A DNA stretch of 64,000 nt, taken from NCBI RefSeq assembly GCF_008123965.1, contig NZ_VSTH01000038.1, positions 48,499-112,498 of the forward strand, written 5' to 3'. A program made the translations under genes and the position numbers. The notes under the pieces were generated by a model. That model was not told where the DNA came from, did no database searches, and saw nothing but the letters and a program-made list of their open reading frames with translations. Shown here one piece after another: positions 43,175 through 51,615 of the stretch. Within the stretch, counting starts at the first letter, position 1; the number at the start of each line of letters is the position of its first letter. The stretch comes from Bradyrhizobium hipponense. Lineage in GTDB: Bacteria; Pseudomonadota; Alphaproteobacteria; Rhizobiales; Xanthobacteraceae.

Positions 43175-44629
43175 TCAACGGGTCTCAATCTGGATCGCCT
43201 CGCCAGGCATGGCCGGTTCGCCGGACGCAATCACAAGGTATCGCCTGTCGGCGTTTGCCCTCTGATCGACGATCTGCCGGATCGGGCCAGCAGCGTTGAC
43301 GATAGCCGATCCTGCCGGGTTCGTCATGAACGCTGCGAGCGGCTGCAACGGGCCGCTGCCGTCCTCATGCTCGGAAAGCGCCAGCACGTATTTCTGCTTG
43401 GGCTGGAGACCCGTCACCGAGGCTTGCAGGATCTGGATCAGACCCTGGTCGAACAGCGACACGCTGGTCGGCACCTTGCTGTCGCCCGTCCGCTGCTTGG
43501 GTGCAAGGGCGAGATGGGCAACCTGGCCGGCAACGCCGAGCGGCTGCAGGTTCTCGCGGTTGTCGGGATTGGGCGCGGCATTGGGGACATAGGCGATCGC
43601 CTGGGGGGCCTGACCGATCGGAATGTTCGCAATCACCTTGTTGGTCGCGGTATCGATCGCCGCCAGCGCGTCGGCGTTCTCGAGGCCAACATAGACGCGC
43701 GATCCATCGCCCGATGGCCAGACGCCGTGCGGCAAATTGCCGACCGGGATGGTCGCGACCTGCGAGAAATCATCGGTGCGGAACACCTTGACTTCATTCA
43801 GGCCACCGATCGTGACATAGGCGAACGATCCCTTCGAAGTGTGTGCGAAGTTGACATGGTTCGTGATCGGACCGGTGTCGATCGTCTTGATGAGGCTGAA
43901 CGGAGGACGTGCGTCGAATACCTGCGTCTTGCCGACGTCCTTAAGCGTGAACCAGACCTGCTTGCCGTCGGGCGTCGCGGCGATGTTCGGGCAGAACGGG
44001 CTATCCTGCTTTACTTTGGCGACGATCTTGTGGTCGGCAACCGTGACGACATCGGTTTCCGGATTGAACGACGAGCAAATGTAGCCGTACTTGCCGTCGG
44101 GCGAGAAAATCTGCATGCCAGGTCCGCTCGGAGTCGTGATGCGCGTCTTCTCTTCAAAGCTCTTGGCATCGATCACGGAGATGTAGTTCTCGCCGCGCAC
44201 GGTCACCCAAACCTCCTTGCCGTCCGGCGTATAGAATGCCTCATGCGGCGAACGACCGACATAGGTCATATGTTTGACCGCGTTGGTCGCGGTGTCGATG
44301 AAGGTGACCGAATTCGAGCCGATCGACACCACCGCGAGCGTGTGGTGATCGGGCGAATAGCCCATACCGTGGACGAGCACCTGCCCCTTGTAGAGCGGGC
44401 TGAAATTGAGCGGCTGCGGATCGCCCAGCCGGATCACGCCGAGCAGCTTGTTGTCGACGGGATCGGTCACCGAGACCGTGTTCGAGAACTGCTCGGCCGC
44501 ATAAATCCGGTCGTGATGGCTGATCGGGATGTCGGGCGAGGACAGCGCACCGGGCGCTTGCCCGGCCCACGCAGCGGACCCGGTTGCGAGCATCGTTGCC
44601 GCCAGCAAGATAGTTTTCCACGTTTTCAT
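43175..44629 (-). CDS. exported YVTN-type beta-propeller protein
   Basis: 484 aa with a signal peptide (TILLAATMLATGSAAWA). Repeated blades of YncE/YVTN type: NKLLGVIRLGDPQPLN, NAVKHMTYVGRSPHEAFYTP, NYISVIDAKSFEEKTRI, SFAYVTIGGLNEVKVFRTDDF, GSRVYVGLENADALAAIDTATNKVIANIPIGQAPQA; about seven blades, then a 120-residue C-terminal domain (QASVTGLQPKQKYVLAL). No haem motif. The periplasmic role is unknown, perhaps metal or ligand binding. Gene order DUF305-YVTN-ECF-anti-sigma suggests an envelope response to metal. Confidence 0.87.
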   Translation of the reverse strand: MKTWKTILLAATMLATGSAAWAGQAPGALSSPDIPISHHDRIYAAEQFSNTVSVTDPVDNKLLGVIRLGDPQPLNFSPLYKGQVLVHGMGYSPDHHTLAVVSIGSNSVTFIDTATNAVKHMTYVGRSPHEAFYTPDGKEVWVTVRGENYISVIDAKSFEEKTRITTPSGPGMQIFSPDGKYGYICSSFNPETDVVTVADHKIVAKVKQDSPFCPNIAATPDGKQVWFTLKDVGKTQVFDARPPFSLIKTIDTGPITNHVNFAHTSKGSFAYVTIGGLNEVKVFRTDDFSQVATIPVGNLPHGVWPSGDGSRVYVGLENADALAAIDTATNKVIANIPIGQAPQAIAYVPNAAPNPDNRENLQPLGVAGQVAHLALAPKQRTGDSKVPTSVSLFDQGLIQILQASVTGLQPKQKYVLALSEHEDGSGPLQPLAAFMTNPAGSAIVNAAGPIRQIVDQRANADRRYLVIASGEPAMPGEAIQIETR

Positions 44630-44639
44630 GTTTCGCTCC

Positions 44640-45173
44640 TTAGTGCTTCATTCCGGCGGACATATCCATCTGCATGCCCGAGTGATGGTGATCGTGCGCG
44701 GCAGGGAGGGCCTGCGGTTGCGTCGGCGCGGGCGTCGTGTCGGTCGCCGGCTCGCCGATTGCGAGCTTCATCGCGGCGATCTCCTGCATCTGGTCGACGA
44801 TGATTTCCTGCGCGATCCGCCGAAGCTGCTCGTTCTTGCCGTAGCGCAGCTCGATTACGGCCATGTCGATGGCGCCCTGATGATGCGGGTTCATCATGGC
44901 AACGAAGTCGCGATCGATATCGCCGCTGGGCTTCGCCGCCATGTCGTTCATCATCTTGGTCATCGCCGCGTCGTTTTCTTTCAGGAACGCAGATTCCTCG
45001 GCGGTCAGCCCTGCCGCGGGATCGGCCGGATGGGCTTCATGCGCGAACGCGAGCGGCGGGATCGCGCAAGCGATCAGGACCCGCCCGCCCAACAGGATCG
45101 CGGCGAGCCCTGGTCTTCGGAAACGACACCTGCTTGCAAGGGTCGCAATGAATCTGCGGGACTGCTGATGCAT
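44640..45173 (-). CDS. DUF305 family secreted metal-associated protein
   Basis: 177 aa. Signal sequence within 20-45 (PGLAAILLGGRVLIACAIPPLAFA). DUF305 core: LKENDAAMTKMMNDM, MNPHHQGAIDMA (the HHQGAI motif), LRYGKNEQLRRIAQEIIVDQMQEI. The tail is His/Met-rich (HDHHHSGMQMDMSAGMKH), suggesting copper or other soft-metal binding. ATG 45173 lies 6 nt after GGGAG, which is buried in the 3' arm of a perfect 10-bp hairpin. First gene of the ECF operon. A second DUF305 gene lies at 59003. Confidence 0.9.
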   Translation of the reverse strand: MHQQSRRFIATLASRCRFRRPGLAAILLGGRVLIACAIPPLAFAHEAHPADPAAGLTAEESAFLKENDAAMTKMMNDMAAKPSGDIDRDFVAMMNPHHQGAIDMAVIELRYGKNEQLRRIAQEIIVDQMQEIAAMKLAIGEPATDTTPAPTQPQALPAAHDHHHSGMQMDMSAGMKH

Positions 45174-45177
45174 CCTG

Positions 45178-45204
45178 AACTCCCATGTTGATCGCATGGG
45201 AGTT
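45178..45204 (-). promoter_or_regulatory. perfect 10-bp hairpin covering the ribosome binding site
   Basis: On the minus strand AACTCCCATG and CATGGGAGTT form an exact inverted repeat with loop CGATCAA. The 3' arm contains the GGGAG that serves ATG 45173. As RNA this would hide the ribosome binding site; as DNA it is an ideal dimer operator just downstream of the candidate promoter. Which applies depends on where transcription starts. Confidence 0.6.
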
Positions 45205-45205
45205 T

Positions 45206-45230
45206 GACGAAGCGGCGCGCGTTCTATTCC
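45206..45230 (-). promoter_or_regulatory. candidate ECF sigma promoter
   Basis: GGAATA (45230-45225), 15-bp spacer, CGTC (45209-45206), resembling ECF-type -35 GGAAC/T and -10 CGTC elements. It lies 33 bp upstream of the DUF305 ATG and would let the operon's own sigma factor drive it. Confidence 0.45.
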
Positions 45231-45365
45231 AAACGGCCGCAAAGGTTTCTTCACTCGCGGGCACGCGGCTGAAAATAAACCAACGGCGACAATGACTAGG
45301 GCACGATCTTCGGCCCGATCACAGACGCGTTAGCGTCCACTTAAGGGATATGCTCTAGTGAGAAT

Positions 45366-45410
45366 TGATCGATTTTTTCGATCATACCTTAAATATCAAT
45401 CTGTTTGATA
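45366..45410. promoter_or_regulatory. two ATC-N9-GAT palindromes, candidate LysR operators
   Basis: Site 1 is TGATCGA, TTTTT, TCGATCA (45366-45384). Site 2 is TATCAA, TCTGT, TTGATA (45394-45410). Both contain ATC-N9-GAT with the shared form ATC(G/A)AT-N3-TT(C/T)GAT and their centres are 27 bp apart. LysR-type regulators bind such T-N11-A palindromes. They sit 47-91 bp upstream of the yeiH ATG, and a LysR gene is the next-but-one gene. Confidence 0.65.
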
Positions 45411-45456
45411 AATTTATTACCGCGGACCAATTTTGGCGTAACCCGGAGTAACGCCA

Positions 45457-46515
45457 ATGACCTCTGCCATCGACTTCCGCACTTCTCCAGTCAAACCCGT
45501 CATCCGCGAGACCATCGTATCGCGGGTGAAATCAGCCCGCGCCGTCATCCCCGGGGTGGCGCTGGCAGGAGCTATCGCTCTCGTCGCCAAATTGCTTCAC
45601 GGCGTTCCAGGGATTGCCACGTTCAGCCCCATGATCCTCGCCATCTCGATCGGGATATTCGTGCGCAATCTGGTCGGAACGCCATCCTTCGCCGCCCCGG
45701 GAATTTCTTTCAGCGTGCGCCGTCTGCTTCGTGCCGCGATCGTTCTCCTCGGCTTTCAGATCACGCTGACTCAACTTGCAGCCGTGGGTGCAAAGGGACT
45801 CTTGATCGTCGTCGGGACGCTCGTTGCCACCTTCGCTTTTACCCTCGCAACCGGCCGCGCCCTGGGCGTCGACCGAAAGCTCACCGAGCTGATCGCCGCG
45901 GGCACCTCGATCTGCGGGGCTTCGGCCGTTGTCGCGACCAACAGCGTCACCGGGGCGTCCGACGAGGACGTCGCCTATGCGATCGCCTGCGTCACAATCT
46001 TCGGCTCGATCGCGATGTTCGTCTATCCTGTGCTGCCGCATCTTCTGCATCTCGACGGCGGGGCCTACGGCCTCTGGAGCGGGGCATCCATCCATGAGAT
46101 TGCGCAGGTGGCCGCCGCTTCTTTTCAGAACAGCCAGCGCGCCGGCGAAATCGCGACGGTCGCCAAGCTTGCGCGAGTCATGCTGCTTGCGCCTGTGGTG
46201 CTGGCCCTGAGCGTCGGGTCACGGCTTGCGGCCCGAGGCGCGCCCGGCAGCTTGGCACGGGCACCCCTGCCCTGGTTCGCAATTGGCTTTGTCGCGGTGA
46301 CTGCCGTCAACAGTGTCGTGACCATTCCGTCGGAAATGAGGGACGCAACGATCACCCTGTCCACCTTCCTGCTCACGATAGCTCTTGCCGCCATGGGCCT
46401 AGAGACCGATATCTCGAAACTCTACGCGCAGGGCCTGCGTCCGGCTATATTGGGCGCACTTGCCTTCCTGTTCATTGCAATCTTCAGCCTGGCTCTCATC
46501 AAACTCATGGGGTGA
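45457..46515 (+). CDS. yeiH: YeiH family (UPF0324) putative sulfate/sulfite exporter
   Basis: 352 aa with 9-10 membrane helices: AVIPGVALAGAIALVAKLL, PMILAISIGIFVRNLVG, LLRAAIVLLGFQITLTQLA, and the signature GTSICGASAVVATNSVTGASDEDVAYAIA, SGASIHEIAQVAAASF and ALAAMGLETDISKL. In Firmicutes and Proteobacteria these genes sit near sulfur-compound genes; E. coli yeiH is regulated by the LysR protein YeiE. Here a LysR gene starts 2 nt after the stop, and a sulfite dehydrogenase follows, so sulfite export or balance is plausible. ATG 45457 follows CCCGGAGTAACGCCA. Confidence 0.92.
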   Translation: MTSAIDFRTSPVKPVIRETIVSRVKSARAVIPGVALAGAIALVAKLLHGVPGIATFSPMILAISIGIFVRNLVGTPSFAAPGISFSVRRLLRAAIVLLGFQITLTQLAAVGAKGLLIVVGTLVATFAFTLATGRALGVDRKLTELIAAGTSICGASAVVATNSVTGASDEDVAYAIACVTIFGSIAMFVYPVLPHLLHLDGGAYGLWSGASIHEIAQVAAASFQNSQRAGEIATVAKLARVMLLAPVVLALSVGSRLAARGAPGSLARAPLPWFAIGFVAVTAVNSVVTIPSEMRDATITLSTFLLTIALAAMGLETDISKLYAQGLRPAILGALAFLFIAIFSLALIKLMG

Positions 46516-46517
46516 CC

Positions 46518-47408
46518 ATGACGCTCGAACAGCTCCGGATCTTCGCCGCGGTCGCCGACAAGCAGCACGTGACGCAGGCCGCCCGCGAACTGAATCTGAC
46601 CCAATCAGCCACGAGCGCAGCGATCGCCGCGCTCGAAGGCCGTTATGGTGTCAAGTTATTCGATCGGGTCGGTCGCGGCATCGTGCTCACGCATATGGGC
46701 CGCTCGTTTCTCGGAGAAGCCCGTGCCGTGCTGGCGCGCGCCCATGCGGCCGAGCAGGTTCTGCGGGACTTCGCCGGGCTCAAGGCCGGAAAGCTTGTGA
46801 TCGCCGCAAGCCAGACGGTCGGCAGCTATTGGCTGCCCGCGCGGCTATTGGCTTTCCAGGCCACCTATCCCGGCATCGAACTTGACGTGAAGATCGCCAA
46901 CACCGAGCACGTCGCGACCGACGTTCGCGAGGGCATGGCGGATCTCGGCTTTATCGAAGGCGATATTGACGACGCCGCATTATCGGCCCGACGTGTCGAC
47001 GGCGATGCGCTGGTCGCCGTCGTAGGCCCACAACACCCTCTGGCGAACCAGAGAAAGCTGCCTCCAGACTGGATTGCCACGACACCGTGGATCCTTCGCG
47101 AGAAGGGGTCCGGAACGCGTGCCATGTTCGAACGGGCTCTGAAGAAGCGCGGAGTACACCTTTCCGGCCTCACGGTGCAGCTCGAGCTCGCTTCGAACGA
47201 GGCCATTCGAACCGCCGTTGAGACGGGCCGTTGCGCCGCCGCCATCTCCGATCTGGTGGTCGAAAACGCGATCGCGGCAAAGCGGCTGGTCCAGTTGGAA
47301 GGCGAAATGGCGAAGCGTTCGTTCTACGCCTTGCGTCACAAGGAGCGGCATGTGAGCAAGGCTGAAGCTGCGTTGATGTCCAGCATCACAGCGGGCCCTG
47401 CTGCGTAG
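46518..47408 (+). CDS. LysR family regulator (YeiE/CbbR-like)
   Basis: 296 aa. N-terminal HTH (LEQLRIFAAVADKQHVTQAARELNLTQSATSAAIAALEGRYGV) and substrate-binding domain with AGKLVIAASQTVGSYWLPARL, the pattern of the CysB/CbbR/YeiE branch. ATG 46518 lies 2 nt after yeiH's stop; GTG 46512 is unlikely. Co-transcription with its presumed target is unusual for LysR proteins, which usually diverge. The two palindromes upstream of yeiH are its likely binding sites. Confidence 0.92.
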   Translation: MTLEQLRIFAAVADKQHVTQAARELNLTQSATSAAIAALEGRYGVKLFDRVGRGIVLTHMGRSFLGEARAVLARAHAAEQVLRDFAGLKAGKLVIAASQTVGSYWLPARLLAFQATYPGIELDVKIANTEHVATDVREGMADLGFIEGDIDDAALSARRVDGDALVAVVGPQHPLANQRKLPPDWIATTPWILREKGSGTRAMFERALKKRGVHLSGLTVQLELASNEAIRTAVETGRCAAAISDLVVENAIAAKRLVQLEGEMAKRSFYALRHKERHVSKAEAALMSSITAGPAA

Positions 47409-47648
47409 GCACGACGTGCACCCGCGGGTCCGCACCTTTATTCCATGCAACAATTGAACTGATGCCTCGTCAGCAATGTCGCGGGCGTCGTCAGCGCAAG
47501 GTAGCGTCTTTGGGCATTCGATCGTGGCCGGCGATCGGAACGATCTGATCATCCCGTTGGATTGCTGCCGTATTGCGGTCTACCTCCTTGAGAAGCGGCA
47601 GGCACATCGAACACTCTGCTTGCCAAAACATCGAAATGGAGATTCACC

Positions 47649-47879
47649 ATGATCGCTTCGCCCCGCGCTTATCTCGCCATCGTCTTGCTGGCCACCCCCG
47701 CTTCGCTACTCGGTTCGCCGCTCGCGCATGCCGGCAGCACGATGCATTTTTCGGGCAACAGGAGCAACATTCACTCGCAGGAGCACCTTCGTTTTACGAC
47801 AGGACACCTTCCATGCATTCGCCAGGCGCCACCCCGCCGGCAGGTCGAAGATCCCCTCGCGGACATCAACCTCGGATGA
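47649..47879 (+). CDS. small secreted protein
   Basis: 76 aa with a signal peptide (AIVLLATPASLLGSPLAHAG) and a short mature part (STMHFSGNRSNIHSQEHLRF). GGAG lies 7 nt before ATG 47649, supporting translation. Not recognised; positioned between the LysR and the sulfite dehydrogenase, 33 nt before the latter, so in the same transcript. Confidence 0.55.
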   Translation: MIASPRAYLAIVLLATPASLLGSPLAHAGSTMHFSGNRSNIHSQEHLRFTTGHLPCIRQAPPRRQVEDPLADINLG

Positions 47880-47912
47880 CCGGCCCTGCATCGAACGCGA
47901 ACCCATTTTAGC

Positions 47913-49166
47913 ATGAGGATCTCGATGCCACTACATCGCAACGATCGACACGTTCGAGCTCTGACCCGCCGCGCCGTGCTCAAGACCTTCGGCGTCGCCG
48001 GCATGGCGCTCGCCGGCTCACCGGCCTGGGCCGATCAGTCGGTGCGCCTTCTGTTCGCCAGCGGCCCGCAGCAGCGGCCGATCACGCCTGACTTCCCGCA
48101 GAAGGGACCCATGATCCTGCAACGCACCCGACCGCCGTTGTTGGAAACCCCGATGGAGGTGTTCGATCGCAGCGTGTTCACGCCGAACGACCAGTTCTAT
48201 GTTCGATGGCACTGGGCTGTGATCCCGACGTCGGTCGATGTGGACGCCTTCCGGCTCGCCGTGCGCGGCCACGTCAACCAGGTGCTGTCCTTGTCCATCG
48301 GCGATCTGCTCAAGATGCCTCGCGTCGAGCTCGCTGCCGTCAACCAGTGCTCGGGCAATTCCCGGGGCTTCTTCTCGCCTCGTGTCCCCGGCGCGCAGTG
48401 GGCGCATGGCGCGATGGGCAATGCGCGATGGACGGGAGTGCGGCTCAAGGATGTGCTGGACCGCGCGGGCATCAAGTCCGGCGCGATACAGGTCCGCTTC
48501 AGCGGACTGGACGAGCCCGTAGTGCCCGAAGCACCTGATTTCCGCAAGTCGCTCGACCTCGATCATGCTCGCGATGGCGAAGTCATGATCGCCTTCGCGA
48601 TGAACGGCGAGCAGATGCCGCTGCTGAACGGCTTTCCGCTGCGCCTGATCGTGCCGGGATGGTACTCGACCTATTGGGTCAAGATGCTCAGCGACATCGA
48701 GGTCCTCGATCGCTCGGACGACAACTACTGGATGGCGACCGCATACACCATCCCGGACACGCCGCACGCCAACGTCACGCCTGGCCAGACCGGTGTGAAA
48801 ATGATTCCCATCAGCCGGATGGTGCCGCGATCCTTCTTCACCAATGTTACGGAAGGTGCGTCGCTTCCGGCTGGTGGCAGCGCGGCAATCCGCGGGATCG
48901 CCTTCGGAGGCGACACGGGCGTCGCCAAGGTCGAGCTTTCGATGGATACCGGCCGGACCTGGCAACTCGCGACACTGGCTGATGACTTTGGAAAGTACAG
49001 CTTTCGCCGCTGGCAAGTGAACATTCCCCAGCTGATGAAGGGCGTTAATTCACTCCTGGTCCGCTGCACCAATCTGAGTGGCGAGGTTCAGCCCTCGATG
49101 CCCAACTGGAACAATAGCGGTTTCATGCTCAATGCCGTCGAGACAGCTCACATCACCGCCATCTAG
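47913..49166 (+). CDS. sulfite dehydrogenase molybdopterin subunit (SorA-like)
   Basis: 417 aa. Tat signal (LTRRAVLKTFGVAGMALAGSPAWA) sends it folded to the periplasm. Mo-ligand Cys146 in AAVNQCSGNSRGFFSPRVPG and the following WAHGAMGNARWTGVRLKDVL are hallmarks of sulfite-oxidase-fold enzymes; the C-terminal dimerisation domain (GIAFGGDTGVAKVELSMDTG, WQVNIPQL) is present. It most likely oxidises sulfite to sulfate and passes electrons to the cytochrome encoded 10 nt downstream. Related enzymes also act on other oxoanions, so substrate is inferred. Confidence 0.9.
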   Translation: MRISMPLHRNDRHVRALTRRAVLKTFGVAGMALAGSPAWADQSVRLLFASGPQQRPITPDFPQKGPMILQRTRPPLLETPMEVFDRSVFTPNDQFYVRWHWAVIPTSVDVDAFRLAVRGHVNQVLSLSIGDLLKMPRVELAAVNQCSGNSRGFFSPRVPGAQWAHGAMGNARWTGVRLKDVLDRAGIKSGAIQVRFSGLDEPVVPEAPDFRKSLDLDHARDGEVMIAFAMNGEQMPLLNGFPLRLIVPGWYSTYWVKMLSDIEVLDRSDDNYWMATAYTIPDTPHANVTPGQTGVKMIPISRMVPRSFFTNVTEGASLPAGGSAAIRGIAFGGDTGVAKVELSMDTGRTWQLATLADDFGKYSFRRWQVNIPQLMKGVNSLLVRCTNLSGEVQPSMPNWNNSGFMLNAVETAHITAI

Positions 49167-49176
49167 GAGCGATTTC

Positions 49177-49509
49177 ATGCGACACTCCATCATTGCTCTG
49201 GGCACCGCATTCGCAGCCCTCCTGACGCCCGCCGCCGCCCAGGTTCAGCCCGCTCCGGCGATCAAATCGACGAACGTCGAGCTTCCACCGGGCGATGCGC
49301 TATTTCCGGGCGGATCCAGCGCGGACGCCATCAACAACAACTGTCTGGCCTGTCACTCCGCAGACATGGTGCTGAACCAACCTGCTCTCTCCAGGTCCGC
49401 CTGGGACTCCGAGGTCCACAAGATGATCAAGGCTTACAGAGCGCCCATCGACGAGGGCGACGTGCCCGCGATTGTCGATTATCTGGCCAGCACAAAGGGA
49501 ACGAAATAG
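49177..49509 (+). CDS. cytochrome c subunit of sulfite dehydrogenase (SorB-like)
   Basis: 110 aa. Signal peptide at 1-21 (IIALGTAFAALLTPAAA), a single haem motif CLACH in INNNCLACHSADM, and a Met-containing C-terminal part (HKMIKAYRAPIDEGDVPAIVDYL) for the axial ligand. Small monohaem cytochromes next to SorA accept its electrons. ATG 49177 follows AGGAGCGA, 10 nt after the SorA stop. Confidence 0.92.
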   Translation: MRHSIIALGTAFAALLTPAAAQVQPAPAIKSTNVELPPGDALFPGGSSADAINNNCLACHSADMVLNQPALSRSAWDSEVHKMIKAYRAPIDEGDVPAIVDYLASTKGTK

Positions 49510-49833
49510 CGTCAGGCCTGCGACCAGGACGAGCTGGCGTTGTCTGGGAGCTGCGCTTGCACAGGGGATCAGCGAAATCAGAAAGCCAGCAGTCAAGAGA
49601 GCGCATCGAACTTTTCTCCAAGTGCTCATTAGGAGTGGTCGCGGCCTTCGGCGCCCTGGAAAGGGCAACCGCGTGTGAGCCTCACAACACGCTGATCTCC
49701 GCGACCAGGCCGACAAATCCGCCGGCACGAACAGAAGTCCCAACAATTTAGTGCAGCGCGTTGCCGGCGAGCTCACACGCAGGCAGCACGAGAAGAGCGG
49801 GTATCATCATTTGGCCTGGCGACATGCCCGCGC
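49510..49833. other. intergenic region after sorB
   Basis: 324 bp between converging genes. No frame with a ribosome binding site, no terminator with a T-run and no repeat noted. Confidence 0.4.
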
Positions 49834-50124
49834 TCAACATCCGCGACAGATCGACCCCTCCAGCATCTTTTCAACCCGCGCATCCTCCTTGTCGATCGCA
49901 GCGTTCGTACCGAGCGGTGGGCCTTTCATGGCATGACCTGCTGTACCGGATGAGGGCAGCGCGGTGCCCAGGGAATTCGTTCCCGGCGCCGCAGCACTCG
50001 TGCCGAGCGCGCCGCCACCCATCGACATGTGCGAGCCCATCGATCCCATGCCGCCGCGGGCGAATGCTGCGGTGGCGGAGAGGACGAGACAAAGTGCGAA
50101 GCAAAGCAAGGACAACAGCCTCAT
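49834..50124 (-). CDS. small secreted Gly/Met-rich protein
   Basis: 96 aa. Signal peptide (LLCFALCLVLSATAAFA), then GGMGSMGSHMSMGGGALG, a Ser/Thr/Gly linker, and a charged C-terminal AAIDKEDARVEKMLEGSICRGC with two Cys. GGGAG lies 9 nt before ATG 50124. Met-rich low-complexity segments can bind copper. Related small proteins occur in many Bradyrhizobium genomes; function not known. Confidence 0.65.
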   Translation of the reverse strand: MRLLSLLCFALCLVLSATAAFARGGMGSMGSHMSMGGGALGTSAAAPGTNSLGTALPSSGTAGHAMKGPPLGTNAAIDKEDARVEKMLEGSICRGC

Positions 50125-50421
50125 GATTTATACTCCCGGCGTTGAGATGACCTGAGCTCGAAGTAGGCATCAGGCACGTCCGGCACCGAGCACGATGGCG
50201 AGAGCGATCATGACAAAGAATACAGATTCGACATCGGCTTGTTCACAGCTCCAAGCGTATTGCGCCTTCTCGGAAGAGTGACCTGCGACGATGCACGATC
50301 GCCCGCGGAAATGCCTACTTCAGACACATCAAGAAGATTCGGTTCGGGAAACGCAACAAGGAGAGTAGCAGTAATCGCGAGCCGCTAATTCTCCGCACGA
50401 ATGAGACAATGGAGAATGATG

Positions 50422-50664
50422 ATGACTGTGTTCAAGACACTGATTGCTGCGGCGTTGATCTCAACGGCGTCAATCCCATCCGCATTTGCGGCGTGGTCCT
50501 TCGCCGACCAGGAGCCTGCGGCGTATGCGTCGATGTATCCGAACCGGGACGTCCTGAACGGCGGCGCCCTGACGCCGGCAGGCAGGATGGGTCTCGAGCG
50601 CGCCGGCGGCGCGGCTCCCGTGTTCGCCGGCCGCAACGTCCATATCGGGCCGAGATACCGCTGA
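50422..50664 (+). CDS. small secreted protein
   Basis: 80 aa from ATG 50422, 8 nt after GGAGA (in-frame ATGs at 50416 and 50419 are too close to it). Signal peptide KTLIAAALISTASIPSAFA; mature part AWSFADQEPAAYASMYPNRD then VLNGGALTPAGRMGLERAGG. No Cys. Not recognised beyond a general resemblance to small rhizobial exported proteins. Confidence 0.6.
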   Translation: MTVFKTLIAAALISTASIPSAFAAWSFADQEPAAYASMYPNRDVLNGGALTPAGRMGLERAGGAAPVFAGRNVHIGPRYR

Positions 50665-50978
50665 GCGCAGGGCGTCGCGAAGCGTCATACGGGGTGCTGC
50701 CGCAACCTGCGGCGCACCCTGTTTGCTATTGGAAGTTCCCGCATAGGATCCTGGGGCACTCGCGATCCTGCGTAGCCACTCGATTGGGTTTGCTGTCTCC
50801 CGGCCAGCCGTCGCAACTTTTCTCGGACATCGGTGATCGAGCTCCCGTACAAATGACGGATTTCCAGCTCGGCCTTGAGATTCACCTCACAGCCACCTTT
50901 CGACAACAGCCAATCCTGGCTGCCCTGTCAGGTAGATCTGCGAAGGGATCCCCACCGCAGACAACGTCCCGGACGCGG

Positions 50979-51326
50979 TCATCGAAAGTGAGTGCCGCTG
51001 GGCCTGGACAGCACATATTGGCCACCGCGCCGAACAAACGTCTGCACACAGCTGGAGCCTGCGCAATGTTCAGGGGCCTTCGGACATTGGAGGAGCGAGT
51101 AGTCGAGCCGAACGACGTTTGAGTTGTCGTCATATGTCGCGAAGTAGTGTCCAGCCTCAGCGTCGGAGCCGCATCTGGACAAAACAATCCTCCTGATTTC
51201 GGACGGAAGCTGAGCGATCCTCTCGGCGCTCATTGGTGGATCAGGGGGGACGACCGGCACCGCATAAGCCGGCGCCCACCACACCGAGATTGTCATACAG
51301 ATCAGTATGAAAGGAATTCGTTGCAT
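50979..51326 (-). CDS. small secreted hypothetical protein with Cys residues
   Basis: 115 aa. Signal peptide MQRIPFILICMTISVWWAPA, then a folded-looking domain: SAERIAQLPSEIRRIVLSRC, GHYFATYDDNSNVVRLDYSL and LQCPKAPEHCAGSSCVQTFV with four Cys, able to form two disulfides. The start ATG 51326 is chosen because it opens the signal peptide. Function unknown; typical of rhizobial genomes. Confidence 0.65.
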   Translation of the reverse strand: MQRIPFILICMTISVWWAPAYAVPVVPPDPPMSAERIAQLPSEIRRIVLSRCGSDAEAGHYFATYDDNSNVVRLDYSLLQCPKAPEHCAGSSCVQTFVRRGGQYVLSRPSGTHFR

Positions 51327-51615
51327 GCAGCACCTTCGCAAACAGCGGCTCTTTCGGGAGCGCATCACCGACGATTGGATCGTCCTGGATAAAGACTAGG
51401 CGATAGACGCGCTCCGGCAAGGATCATGACGGCGAATTGAAACTCTCTGATCGAGAGTTCGTGCGAAGTTACTGAGCTTAACGTGTATCCCGCGTCACGG
51501 GCGCTGCCGGCACCCGATTGCCTGGAGCCATCAATCTCCGCTCTCGAACGTGAATTGGATCTACCGGCCCCAATGCTTACGTCTGATCTCGACAATAGAA
51601 CGCCTGGGATTTTGA

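Noticed and set aside
45532..46095. 187-aa minus-strand frame over yeiH
   Set aside because: Highly charged antisense of membrane helices, a common GC-rich shadow.
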